Assembly (NCBI GenBank): GCA_964643045.1
Contig: CAZXSC010000083.1
Span: 1 to 12,535 of the forward strand
Source: TMED23 sp964643045
Lineage (GTDB): Bacteria > Pseudomonadota > Alphaproteobacteria > Rhodospirillales > UBA2165
DNA length: 12,535 nt
Direction of reading: 5' to 3'
This document shows positions 1 through 5,851 of the stretch, piece after piece. The notes beneath the pieces were generated by a model. It saw nothing but the letters and a program-made list of their open reading frames with translations. It had not been told where the DNA came from and made no database searches. A program made the position numbers and the translations under genes. Each line of letters begins with the position of its first letter. The stretch's first letter is position 1.

Positions 1-8
1 GCCGAAAT

Positions 9-161
9 ATGTCCTCAAAGTTCAAACCACCCTCAAAGACAATCCTTAAACCACGCGACCCGACGTGGCGACTGCGCCTTGCCCTCGGCCATAAGGTCGA
101 ACCCAATCCCAAAGCTTACAGCCGCAAGCGCAAACATCCCAAAAACAGTGAAAATGAGTGA
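9..161 (+). CDS. Small basic protein, ArfA-like pattern (tentative)
   Basis: A 50-codon ORF, ATG to TGA, convergent with the nuclease gene. The product is very basic and hydrophilic. From about residue 17 it reads D-P-x-W-R-x-R and near residues 37-43 it reads AYSRKRKH. The ribosome-rescue factor ArfA of gammaproteobacteria has a DP-x-F-R-x-R segment followed by a Gly/Lys-rich S-Y-x-R-K-x-K-H tail, so spacing and chemistry are alike; this is a resemblance from memory, not a search result. ArfA recruits release factor RF2 to ribosomes stalled without a stop codon. The frame stays open to the window edge upstream of the ATG, so the true start may lie off the window, and no ribosome binding site can be judged in the eight bases available. 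The opposite strand has a competing 46-codon ORF in complementary register (33-173), judged less likely. Alternative: an unrelated small phage protein. Confidence 0.42.
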   Translation: MSSKFKPPSKTILKPRDPTWRLRLALGHKVEPNPKAYSRKRKHPKNSENE

Positions 162-173
162 ATCACCACTCAT
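154..173 (-). terminator. Hairpin closing the integrase-nuclease operon
   Basis: A perfect 7-bp stem (ATGAGTG at 154-160 with CACTCAT at 167-173) surrounds a 6-base loop. Read on the minus strand it begins 15 bases after the nuclease stop codon and is followed by TTTT and, a little further on, TTTTT. That fits a modest Rho-independent terminator, though only three of the seven pairs are G-C. It overlaps the stop codon of the convergent small gene. On the plus strand the following bases are alternating AT, not a T-run. Confidence 0.38.
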
Positions 174-188
174 ATATATATAAGTGTA

Positions 189-1040
189 TTAATGGCGGGT
201 CAGACCCCATATCGATCGGGCTTCTTCGAGAAACTTTAAATCGATTTTCCAGCCCCAATCGCTCCAATCAGGGGCCATCATCTGCATAAGCGCTCTTTGG
301 TTCGGGGCCGAGCGCATGAGGTTCTCCCTCGACCAAGCTCTGGCTCGAAGTTCTTCGACGCCTTTTTTAATACCATCGGGCGTGAGTTCATCGCAGTTGG
401 TCTCATCGAAAATCCGAAACTCCTTTTCGTTGGCATAAACCAATGAAGCGGGACATTCCAAAACGTCCGCATAAAAAGCGGCTTGCTGGGCGTGTTTCAT
501 ATCAGGCTTGGAAGGGAGCGATCCCACCCGTTTGCCTTTGCCTTTTTTCGTTTCCGTTGGGGCGGTGGTTTTCACCTTCAGTTCGGCAACACGATTGCCG
601 CCGTAGAAATCGGAGAAGCCAAGAAAATCCAAGGTGAGGCCACCGTAGCGTTTGGTGAGCTTCTCTTGGCCCTGTATTTGGTTGGCCTTTTGAAGAGCCG
701 TTTGAATGCCTTCGAGGGCGTTCTTGGAAATTGCTTCGAGAACTTCACCCCGATGGATGTCGAGCCTTGCCTTATCATCATCGCTATCCCAAGGCACCAA
801 CTCGTGGGCGTCGAGAACCGATGCGGCATGGCGCAGGGCTTCATCCTCGCTCATACCATCGATGGCAACGGCTGAGACAAAATCCTCAACCGCCCTGCCA
901 ACGGTTGCGGGGCTTCCGTAGAAAATCTTCTCGCCCCGCGCTTTGAGTATCTTCTGAAACATATCCACCTCGGTCGGCTTCTGCACCGCCGAGGGACTAT
1001 GGTGGTAATAGTTAAATTTATTCGCAAACATCTCACTCAT
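189..1040 (-). CDS. PD-(D/E)XK nuclease, RecB/Cas4-like phage exonuclease
   Basis: A 283-residue protein. Visible signatures of the PD-(D/E)XK superfamily, RecB/Cas4 type, are a helical G-R-A-V-E motif at 48-52 (the usual G-x-x-x-E position), D144 in LGFSDFYGG, the E-L-K core at 153-155 and a Q-x-x-x-Y motif at 186-190. These would bind two metal ions and cut DNA. The early 'SPSAVQ' (15-20) and 'GSPATVGRAVED' (42-53) strings recall phage PDDEXK exonucleases, which process ends for single-strand annealing recombination. The ATG lies one base after the integrase stop (TAA-A-ATG), so the two are almost certainly co-transcribed and perhaps translationally coupled; GGCGG in the integrase tail may serve as ribosome binding site. 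An in-frame ATG at codon 4 is an alternative start. No annealing protein is visible in the window. Family assignment is fairly sure; exact substrate and direction of cutting are unknown. Confidence 0.8.
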   Translation of the reverse strand: MSEMFANKFNYYHHSPSAVQKPTEVDMFQKILKARGEKIFYGSPATVGRAVEDFVSAVAIDGMSEDEALRHAASVLDAHELVPWDSDDDKARLDIHRGEVLEAISKNALEGIQTALQKANQIQGQEKLTKRYGGLTLDFLGFSDFYGGNRVAELKVKTTAPTETKKGKGKRVGSLPSKPDMKHAQQAAFYADVLECPASLVYANEKEFRIFDETNCDELTPDGIKKGVEELRARAWSRENLMRSAPNQRALMQMMAPDWSDWGWKIDLKFLEEARSIWGLTRH

Positions 1041-1041
1041 T

Positions 1042-2364
1042 TTAAACCGCCTTTTTAAAGGGAACTATATTCGGGTTATCAGGATCGATGTCTGGAGTAT
1101 CTTCGTCAAAGAAGCCGACGATGCCGCTGGTCATCTTCTTATCGCGTTCAGGATCGCGGATAACGTGCTTATAAAGAAGCGTGGTCGACATATCGGCGTG
1201 GCCCATCAATTCTTGGCAGGCCACAAAATCAGGACCCATCTTGGTCAGGAACGCCGTTGCGAAGGCATGGCGAAGCTCGTGCCAGCAGGGTCGCTGTTTT
1301 TTGGTTATGCCTGCGTTATCACAGGCAGCGTAGAGGATGCGTTTTCGCCAGTTATCAGGATTGGACCTCGTTCCATGTACGGACGGAAACAGCCAGCCCT
1401 CGGCCCGTCTGATTTCAGGCAGGGCTTCCCATTCAAGGCGAAGCTCTTGGCAAAACGCTGGATCGAGAGGAACCTCCCGCCAGCCTTGTAGCGATTTGGT
1501 GTCGCCGATCGTATCCTCGGAGGTTTTAAGGCCCCGTGAAAGTGAATTGCGAACCAGTACGACATTCTCCTTAAAATCGATGCCGCCCATTTGAGGCTCA
1601 TACCAATCGGCTTTGCGATCGATAACCTTGAGGGTCAGTTGTTCCGAAATCCGCAAGCCAGCGTAAATCGCGAACCTGATTTTGGATTTATGCTCGTCAG
1701 GCGTATGGGCAAGGATGGCCCGAACATTATCGGGATGGACCTTGGCTGCTCCCGCCGCTCGTTTTTCCTTCCATTTTTGCACCCGATTAGGGAGAACGAT
1801 ATATTCGTCACCAGCGTTCTTATCACACGCCAGCTCCGCCACGTTCCTGTCGACATAGCTTCGGGCCACACAATATTTGAGGAAGGATTTAAACGCCGTC
1901 ATATAGGAGAGGGCCGTAATTGGACTTGTCGGCCTTCCGTTATGCTTGCGGTTGCGTATCTGGGGCCAGAGGTCCTCGACCACCATCTGTCGGCTGAGGG
2001 AGCGTACTTTCCGCCCACCAAGCTTTTGATCGCCCACCGTTAGTTTGAGTAGACGCTTGAGTTGATCCCGATTGGTGCGAAGGCTCTGCGCCCCAAACTT
2101 ATCTTCGGGGTTTTCGAGCCGCCGCTTCATCTTCTCGACGTAGCGTTTATAAGCTTGGGAAAAGGTTGGGTCTTCGGATTGCTCCTCGACCTCGCCCGCA
2201 CCCTGCCAGATGGCGAAGAGGCGCTTGGCCTCTTCCCACATCGCGGTTTTGGTTTTAAACGGCGTTCTTCGTGAACCGTTTATGGGGCGAAAATCCATCA
2301 GGAAGCGGGTACCATCAGGCGACATCTTCCACGATAAATCTTTATAAGAATGGATCATTTTCAT
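1042..2364 (-). CDS. int: Tyrosine recombinase (integrase)
   Basis: A 440-residue phage-type site-specific recombinase. The C-terminal catalytic domain shows the full residue set: Arg box at R238 (AGLRISEQ), a beta-hairpin lysine near K290, H362-x-x-R365 in HELRHAFAT, H389 in LMGHADMSTT and the nucleophile Y398 in LLYKHV. The region 65-190 matches the core-binding (SAM-like) domain and the first 60 residues an arm-binding-type N-terminus. It should cut and join the element at its attachment site, most likely the adjacent tRNA-Thr. The chosen ATG has GAGGGG eight bases upstream; an ATG two codons later is less well placed. The start overlaps by one base the stop of a 20-codon upstream ORF (TAATG). 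All catalytic residues are intact, so the element may still be mobile. No excisionase gene is seen beside it. Confidence 0.95.
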   Translation of the reverse strand: MKMIHSYKDLSWKMSPDGTRFLMDFRPINGSRRTPFKTKTAMWEEAKRLFAIWQGAGEVEEQSEDPTFSQAYKRYVEKMKRRLENPEDKFGAQSLRTNRDQLKRLLKLTVGDQKLGGRKVRSLSRQMVVEDLWPQIRNRKHNGRPTSPITALSYMTAFKSFLKYCVARSYVDRNVAELACDKNAGDEYIVLPNRVQKWKEKRAAGAAKVHPDNVRAILAHTPDEHKSKIRFAIYAGLRISEQLTLKVIDRKADWYEPQMGGIDFKENVVLVRNSLSRGLKTSEDTIGDTKSLQGWREVPLDPAFCQELRLEWEALPEIRRAEGWLFPSVHGTRSNPDNWRKRILYAACDNAGITKKQRPCWHELRHAFATAFLTKMGPDFVACQELMGHADMSTTLLYKHVIRDPERDKKMTSGIVGFFDEDTPDIDPDNPNIVPFKKAV

Positions 2365-2426
2365 TATTTGATCCCCTCTTCGAGGGTTGAAAGCTTACGC
2401 CCTTTTTTGTCGTGAAAAGTCTTCAT
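2364..2426 (-). CDS. Putative 20-residue leader ORF coupled to integrase
   Basis: A 21-codon ORF (ATG to TAA) whose stop shares one base with the integrase start codon, the TAATG arrangement typical of translational coupling. GGAG lies seven bases upstream of its ATG, and a near-consensus promoter sits just beyond, so the predicted transcript would begin almost at this ribosome binding site. The product, starting MKTFHDKKGRK, is small and charged and matches no family I know; it could be a coupling device or leader rather than a working protein. The integrase has its own GAGGGG inside the end of this ORF, so ribosomes terminating here could expose or reuse that site. Being short, it may also be coincidental. 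Confidence 0.42.
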   Translation of the reverse strand: MKTFHDKKGRKLSTLEEGIK

Positions 2427-2443
2427 TTTTAATCTCCATTTTA

Positions 2444-2472
2444 AGTATAAAGATTACAAACCAAGCTGTGAA
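2444..2472 (-). promoter_or_regulatory. Sigma70-type promoter for the integrase operon
   Basis: On the minus strand, TTCACA (2472-2467) and TATACT (2449-2444) are separated by exactly 17 bases; each differs from the consensus hexamer at one position. The predicted start point, near 2437-2439, lies immediately before the ribosome binding site of the 20-codon leader ORF, giving a nearly leaderless message. The promoter lies inside the presumed attachment region, so integrase binding could repress it. Confidence 0.6.
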
Positions 2473-2520
2473 TTTAGCGATTTTGAGCAATTTGCAGTCA
2501 GGATTAGCGAATCGTAGATT

Positions 2521-2570
2521 TACTCCCTTTTTAATCATCAGGTCCATTTGGACCAATCTAAAAGGGAGTA
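2521..2570. repeat. Nested palindrome in the attachment region
   Basis: An 11-bp perfect inverted repeat (TACTCCCTTTT at 2521-2531 with AAAAGGGAGTA at 2560-2570) encloses a second, 6-bp one (GGTCCA at 2541-2546 with TGGACC at 2549-2554, two bases between). The outer right arm is followed by a partial direct copy, AAAGGGA. Neither strand has a T-run after the structure, so it does not look like a terminator. Its place between integrase promoter and tRNA suggests a recombinase or accessory-protein site, but that is inference. Confidence 0.55.
2532..2545 (+). repeat. Inverted 14-base copy of tRNA-Thr nucleotides 36-49
   Basis: TAATCATCAGGTCC here is identical to bases 36-49 of the tRNA-Thr gene, which reads on the opposite strand at 2692-2679. 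The match begins in the anticodon loop and runs through the 3' half of the anticodon stem and the variable loop, including the base (U42) that is mismatched in the tRNA. It lies inside the loop of the outer palindrome. It may be an attachment-core-like sequence carried by the element. Confidence 0.5.
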
Positions 2571-2627
2571 TAAAGGGACTAACGCTATTTTCGCCCGAAA
2601 TTCGATTTTGGAGGGAAGCTTGTAAAC

Positions 2628-2641
2628 CGCAGATTTCTGCG
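2628..2641. repeat. Palindrome just past the tRNA-Thr 3' end
   Basis: CGCAGA at 2628-2633 and TCTGCG at 2636-2641 form a perfect 6-bp inverted repeat with two bases between, starting ten bases beyond the encoded CCA of tRNA-Thr. On the minus strand it could fold as a CGCAG/CTGCG hairpin with a four-base loop, followed by only GTTTAC, so as a terminator for the tRNA it would be weak. It could equally be a protein site at the element junction. Confidence 0.35.
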
Positions 2642-2651
2642 CTATAAAGAG

Positions 2652-2727
<76 letters not shown>

Positions 2728-2866
2728 TAGAAAATAATAGTATTTACTGAATCAAATTTAGCTGTACTTCTAAACTGTTCGAATTGTCTTCAGCGTAATA
2801 GAATAAATTAAAGTTCACTGCAATAAATATTAGAGTGAAAGCTTACTAACGATTCAAGGAATAAGG

Positions 2867-3256
2867 ATGGAAAAAGATTCGAGTTTTGCAAATGCTATCA
2901 GCCTTGTCAGAAATTATTTGGATGCGGTGGAAGGGGGCGATCTAAAAGCTGCAAATTTATGGCTCCGTGAAGGCTTCAAATTAGTTTTTCCTGGGGGTAA
3001 ATCATTTTTTTGTTTAGAAGAAGTAATTGACTGGGCTGAACTTCGTTACCGTTGGGTTAAGAAAAGTTATGACCACTTTGATCCCCTGATATCCGAAGAA
3101 GGGTTTATAGTTTATTGTTTTGGAACTCTTTATGGTGAGTGGCTGGATGGCGATGAGTTTTCGAATATCCGTTTCATTGATAGATTTACGATTAAGGATG
3201 GCAAAATTACAGAACAAATGGTTTGGAATGACTTGGGAGAGTTTAAACGGGAATAA
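2867..3256 (+). CDS. SnoaL-like (NTF2-fold) domain protein
   Basis: A 129-residue single-domain protein. The order of an N-terminal helical pair (residues 8-38), a loop with a Pro-Gly-Gly turn and the closing strands FIDRFTIKDGKITEQMVW fits the SnoaL/NTF2-like alpha+beta barrel, whose members are small-molecule isomerases, hydrolases or binding proteins with very varied substrates. No signal peptide or membrane segment is seen, so it should be cytoplasmic. AAGGA lies six bases before the ATG, which supports this start. It stands alone: tRNA-Thr is divergent on its left and rlmB convergent 32 bases to its right, so no operon partner hints at a substrate. It lies on the host side of the presumed element junction. 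The fold call is fairly good; the function is unknown. Confidence 0.75.
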   Translation: MEKDSSFANAISLVRNYLDAVEGGDLKAANLWLREGFKLVFPGGKSFFCLEEVIDWAELRYRWVKKSYDHFDPLISEEGFIVYCFGTLYGEWLDGDEFSNIRFIDRFTIKDGKITEQMVWNDLGEFKRE

Positions 3257-3288
3257 ACTAATAAGATCCGAGAAGAAAATCAAAGCCA

Positions 3289-4140
3289 TCAGGATTTTAG
3301 AATAAGCTCATATAAGAAAATCGATGCCGCGACTGATACGTTCAGACTCCCGATCGTCGGTTCGATAGGTATATTGACGAGATGGTCGCAATTTTTGGCC
3401 GTTAGTTTACGTAAGCCACTACCTTCCGACCCCAATACTAAGGCTAATTTACCGTTTAACTTTACTTGAGTGATGGTTTGATTGGCACTAGCGTCAAGGC
3501 CAAATATCCAGTAACCAAATTTTTTTAATTGTTTTAGAGCGCGTGTGAGATTTGCAACTCTCACCATTGGGAGAAGATCAGCTGCACCCGCCGCTGCTTT
3601 TTCTAATGTTGCAGTCATATCAGGCGTATTTTTTTCTGGGACAATGATTGCCGAAGCTCCAAAAGCTGCAGCTGACCGCATAATGGCACCTATATTTCGA
3701 GGATCCGTAACCTGGTCTAGGATAACCATCACTGAATTTTCGTTGGCTTCGTGACAAACGTCTTCTATTGATGGTTGTTGCAGGGGTGATACCAGCAATG
3801 CTAAACCTTGATGGACTGCTCCAGAATCCAGTTGTTGGGTTATTTGATGACGGCTAACATGTTCGGTTTGAAATTTACCCGTAATAAAGTTGGAGGGAAA
3901 CAATAATTTTTTGTCCACAAGAAGTCTGTATTTTTTTCGCTTAGGATTAACCAATGCAGCTTGTACTGTGTGATGACCATAGATCCAGTATCGATTATTA
4001 GGACCTGAATCAAGTTCTCTTGGTGAGAGTTGGGTGATCTTGGAATCGGAGTGCCTATTTTGTTTATTATATTGGGGCCTATATTTTGCTACCGGTGAGT
4101 GGCGCATTTTTCCTTTATTAGATTTATTGTATTTTGCCAT
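3289..4140 (-). CDS. rlmB: 23S rRNA (guanosine-2'-O-)-methyltransferase RlmB, SpoU/TrmH family
   Basis: A 283-residue SPOUT methyltransferase. After a basic tail of about 50 residues comes the substrate-binding domain (WIYGHHTVQAAL at 52-63), then the three family motifs: LDQVTDPRNIGAIMRSA (141-157, with N149 and R155), ALVLGSEGSGLR (233-244, with E239) and IPIEPTIGSLNVSVAAS (257-273). These form the knotted S-adenosylmethionine pocket. In E. coli RlmB methylates G2251 in the peptidyl-transferase P loop of 23S rRNA. The protein is longer than the 243-residue E. coli enzyme because of its Lys/Arg/Asn-rich N-terminus, which may help bind RNA. It is divergent from the tRNA-Tyr/tRNA-Gly/tuf transcript. 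The ribosome binding site before the ATG is weak (AGG at eight bases). A paralogue such as TrmH is possible but the YGHHTV start favours RlmB. Confidence 0.9.
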   Translation of the reverse strand: MAKYNKSNKGKMRHSPVAKYRPQYNKQNRHSDSKITQLSPRELDSGPNNRYWIYGHHTVQAALVNPKRKKYRLLVDKKLLFPSNFITGKFQTEHVSRHQITQQLDSGAVHQGLALLVSPLQQPSIEDVCHEANENSVMVILDQVTDPRNIGAIMRSAAAFGASAIIVPEKNTPDMTATLEKAAAGAADLLPMVRVANLTRALKQLKKFGYWIFGLDASANQTITQVKLNGKLALVLGSEGSGLRKLTAKNCDHLVNIPIEPTIGSLNVSVAASIFLYELILKS

Positions 4141-4152
4141 AATGAGGCCTAA

Positions 4153-4158
4153 ATTATA
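4153..4158 (-). promoter_or_regulatory. Possible -10 element for rlmB
   Basis: A perfect TATAAT on the minus strand 12 bases before the rlmB start codon; a start point would fall about six bases from the ATG, giving a nearly leaderless message. No good -35 hexamer stands 16-18 bases upstream, so this is weak. Confidence 0.3.
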
Positions 4159-4240
4159 CTAAAGTTCGGTTATATAACAGACTTGGTTGAAGTAATTTGG
4201 TGAAATGCATATACTAATTGGTTTTTTTACGTGTTTTGTG

Positions 4241-4269
4241 TTGACAAGGGATTGAAAATTAACGATAGA
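4241..4269 (+). promoter_or_regulatory. Candidate promoter for the tRNA-Tyr/tRNA-Gly/tuf transcript
   Basis: A perfect TTGACA (4241-4246) followed 17 bases later by GATAGA (4264-4269), a poor -10 with three of six matches. Alphaproteobacterial promoters often rely on the -35 TTGAC, so it is plausible. It would give a leader of about 80 bases before tRNA-Tyr. A nearer TATATAA at 4329-4335 is an alternative -10 but lacks a good -35. The stretch 4141-4355 holds no credible gene on either strand. Confidence 0.42.
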
Positions 4270-4355
4270 ACTCAGCGCCTTAATGAAGGTCCTCGTTATA
4301 AGCATTCTGGCTGGCACTCGTTGGGTACTATATAAGCGTAAATGGGAGCTCTGAT

Positions 4356-4441
4356 GGAGGGGTGCCCGAGTGGCTAAAGGGGGCGGGCTGTAAACCCGCT
4401 GACGTACGTCTACGTTGGTTCGAATCCAACTCCCTCCACCA
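4356..4441 (+). tRNA. tRNA-Tyr (anticodon GUA)
   Basis: An 86-base class II tRNA with encoded CCA. Acceptor GGAGGGG pairs with TCCCTCC (one G-U pair); the anticodon stem GCGGG/CCCGC flanks CTGTAAA with GTA at 4390-4392; the long variable arm (about 4398-4414) is typical of bacterial tRNA-Tyr; the T arm is GTTGG-TTCGAAT-CCAAC. It stands 47 bases before tRNA-Gly and is presumably co-transcribed with it and tuf, as in the tufB operon of E. coli. Confidence 0.97.
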
Positions 4442-4488
4442 TTTTGGGCGAGTAAAATTTGGCTAGAATTATAAGGAAAAGATTTCGG

Positions 4489-4562
4489 GCGGGTGTAGCT
4501 CAATGGTAGAGCAGAAGCCTTCCAAGCTTACGACGAGGGTTCGATTCCCTTCACCCGCTCCA
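4489..4562 (+). tRNA. tRNA-Gly (anticodon UCC)
   Basis: A 74-base cloverleaf with encoded CCA. GCGGGTG pairs fully with CACCCGC; the D arm is GCTC/GAGC; the anticodon loop is CTTCCAA with TCC at 4521-4523; the T arm is GAGGG-TTCGATT-CCCTT. The 27-43 position of the anticodon stem is a G-A opposition, which I recall also in related alphaproteobacterial tRNA-Gly. A small hairpin (TCCATT at 4559-4564 with AATGGA at 4573-4578) starts at its 3' end and may matter for processing; with no T-run it is not a terminator, so transcription likely continues into tuf. Confidence 0.97.
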
Positions 4563-4597
4563 TTGATTTCTGAATGGAAATATGGGAATAAGTCGAG

Positions 4598-4619
4598 GAC
4601 GTGTTTAGGTGCGCACGTC
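4598..4619 (+). other. Hairpin in the tuf leader
   Basis: Within the 98-base stretch between tRNA-Gly and tuf, GACGTG (4598-4603) and CACGTC (4614-4619) can pair around a ten-base loop; an overlapping 8-base palindrome GTGCGCAC (4609-4616) offers a competing fold. No T-run follows, so it is unlikely to terminate. It could act in tRNA/mRNA processing or in leader control, but there is no direct evidence. Confidence 0.3.
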
Positions 4620-4660
4620 ACTGGATGAAACGTAATAACTGATAACGAAAGACTGATGAT

Positions 4661-5851
4661 ATGAGTAAAGAAAAATTTGAGCGTACGAAACCGCATTGTA
4701 ATGTTGGTACGATTGGTCATGTTGATCATGGTAAAACGACCCTTACGGCGGCGATTTCAAAGATTTTGTCGTCCCAAGGTGGCGGGGAATTTACAGATTT
4801 TGCTGATATAGATAAGGCCCCAGAGGAGCGTGAACGTGGTATCACAATTTCGACGGCACACGTTGAGTATGAAACTGAGAGTCGTCATTATGCTCACGTC
4901 GATTGTCCAGGCCACGCAGATTATGTGAAGAATATGATCACGGGTGCTGCGCAAATGGATGGTGGAATTTTGGTTGTGAATGCGGCTGATGGTCCTATGC
5001 CCCAAACCCGAGAACATATATTACTCGCTCGCCAGGTAGGGGTGCCCGCTTTGGTAGTTTATCTTAACAAAGTTGATCAGGTAGATGATGAAGAACTCTT
5101 GGAGCTCGTCGAAATGGAAGTTCGCGATCTTCTTTCGTCCTATGAATTTCCAGGCGACGATATTCCAATTATCACTGGTTCAGCTTTGGCTGCCCTTGAA
5201 GACCGTGATGATGAAATTGGTAAAGAAAGTATCCTAAAATTAATGGCTGCTGTTGATGAGTATATCCCGCAGCCTGACCGTCCAGTTGATCAACCGTTTT
5301 TAATGCCAATTGAGGATGTATTCTCTATTTCTGGTCGAGGTACGGTTGTTACAGGTCGTGTTGAGAGCGGAGTAATTAATGTTGGTGATGAGATTGAAAT
5401 CATTGGTATTCGGGATACTCAGGTGACAACCTGCACCGGCGTTGAAATGTTCCGTAAGCTTCTAGATCGTGGTGAAGCGGGTGATAATATTGGGGCGTTA
5501 TTACGTGGTACAAAACGTGAGGAAGTTGAACGGGGACAGGTTGTTGCTGCTCCTGGGTCGATTACGCCTCATAAAAAATTCACTTGTTCAGCGTATATTC
5601 TTACGAAGGAAGAAGGGGGGCGTCACACTCCATTCTTTGCTAATTATCGTCCACAATTTTACTTCCGGACGACCGATGTAACGGGAACGATTGAATTACC
5701 AGATGGCACAGAGATGGTTATGCCTGGTGATGATATTGCGATGACAGTTGATTTAATTACACCTATTGCAATGGACCAAGGTTTACGCTTTGCTATTCGT
5801 GAAGGCGGACGGACTGTTGGTGCTGGTGTTGTTGGAGATATAATCGATTAA
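4661..5851 (+). CDS. tuf: Elongation factor Tu
   Basis: A 396-residue EF-Tu, full family length. It is the GTPase that carries aminoacyl-tRNA to the ribosomal A site. The G motifs are intact: GHVDHGKT (19-26), RGITI (59-63), DCPGH (81-85, with the catalytic His at 85), NKVD (136-139) and SAL (174-176); domains 2 and 3 follow from about residue 208. The end reads GVVGDIID, whereas most bacterial EF-Tu proteins end in a GVV-(A/S)-K-(I/V)-(I/L)-(E/G)-like form, a small oddity. The ribosome binding site before the ATG is poor. Upstream are tRNA-Tyr and tRNA-Gly, as before tufB; downstream is rpsJ, as after tufA, while rpsL, rpsG and fusA are absent upstream and secE/nusG absent downstream. That mixed neighbourhood suggests recombination between two ancestral tuf copies, or an assembly collapse. 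Confidence 0.99.
   Translation: MSKEKFERTKPHCNVGTIGHVDHGKTTLTAAISKILSSQGGGEFTDFADIDKAPEERERGITISTAHVEYETESRHYAHVDCPGHADYVKNMITGAAQMDGGILVVNAADGPMPQTREHILLARQVGVPALVVYLNKVDQVDDEELLELVEMEVRDLLSSYEFPGDDIPIITGSALAALEDRDDEIGKESILKLMAAVDEYIPQPDRPVDQPFLMPIEDVFSISGRGTVVTGRVESGVINVGDEIEIIGIRDTQVTTCTGVEMFRKLLDRGEAGDNIGALLRGTKREEVERGQVVAAPGSITPHKKFTCSAYILTKEEGGRHTPFFANYRPQFYFRTTDVTGTIELPDGTEMVMPGDDIAMTVDLITPIAMDQGLRFAIREGGRTVGAGVVGDIID

Larger units (their letters stand above)
1..2651. mobile_element. Right arm of an integrated element (prophage-like) abutting tRNA-Thr
   Basis: A tyrosine recombinase gene lies downstream of, and co-oriented with, the 3' end of a tRNA-Thr gene, the classical layout of a tRNA-targeted prophage or integrative island. 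The stretch holds integrase, a phage-type PD-(D/E)XK nuclease and a small basic ORF, and it is visibly richer in G and C than the host DNA to the right of about 2400. A palindrome-rich non-coding stretch (about 2427-2651) between integrase and tRNA would hold the recombinase binding sites. The second attachment site was not found, so the element runs off the left edge and its total size and type (phage, satellite or island) cannot be decided here. Confidence 0.72.

Noticed and set aside
33..173. A 46-codon minus-strand ORF with a hydrophobic stretch, possible small membrane protein
   Set aside because: It lies in complementary register to the plus-strand ORF at 9-161, so its Leu/Phe richness mirrors the Lys codons of the other strand. 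It has no ribosome binding site after the AT-rich run, and its ATG is part of the hairpin. The plus-strand reading looks more like a real protein.
1..188. Search for the second attachment site (repeat of the tRNA-Thr 3' end)
   Set aside because: No copy of the acceptor or T-arm sequence is present here, so the far junction must lie beyond the window.
483..875. A 130-codon plus-strand ORF antisense to the nuclease
   Set aside because: A shadow of the nuclease gene, whose own frame shows intact catalytic motifs; no start signal and no recognisable domain.
2387..2647. An 86-codon plus-strand ORF in the attachment region
   Set aside because: Antisense to the leader ORF and promoter, with low-complexity Leu/Ile/Ser composition and no ribosome binding site.
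2777..2784. GTTCGAAT, resembling a tRNA T-loop, as a possible tRNA remnant
   Set aside because: Only eight bases, no paired T stem and no neighbouring cloverleaf parts; chance match.
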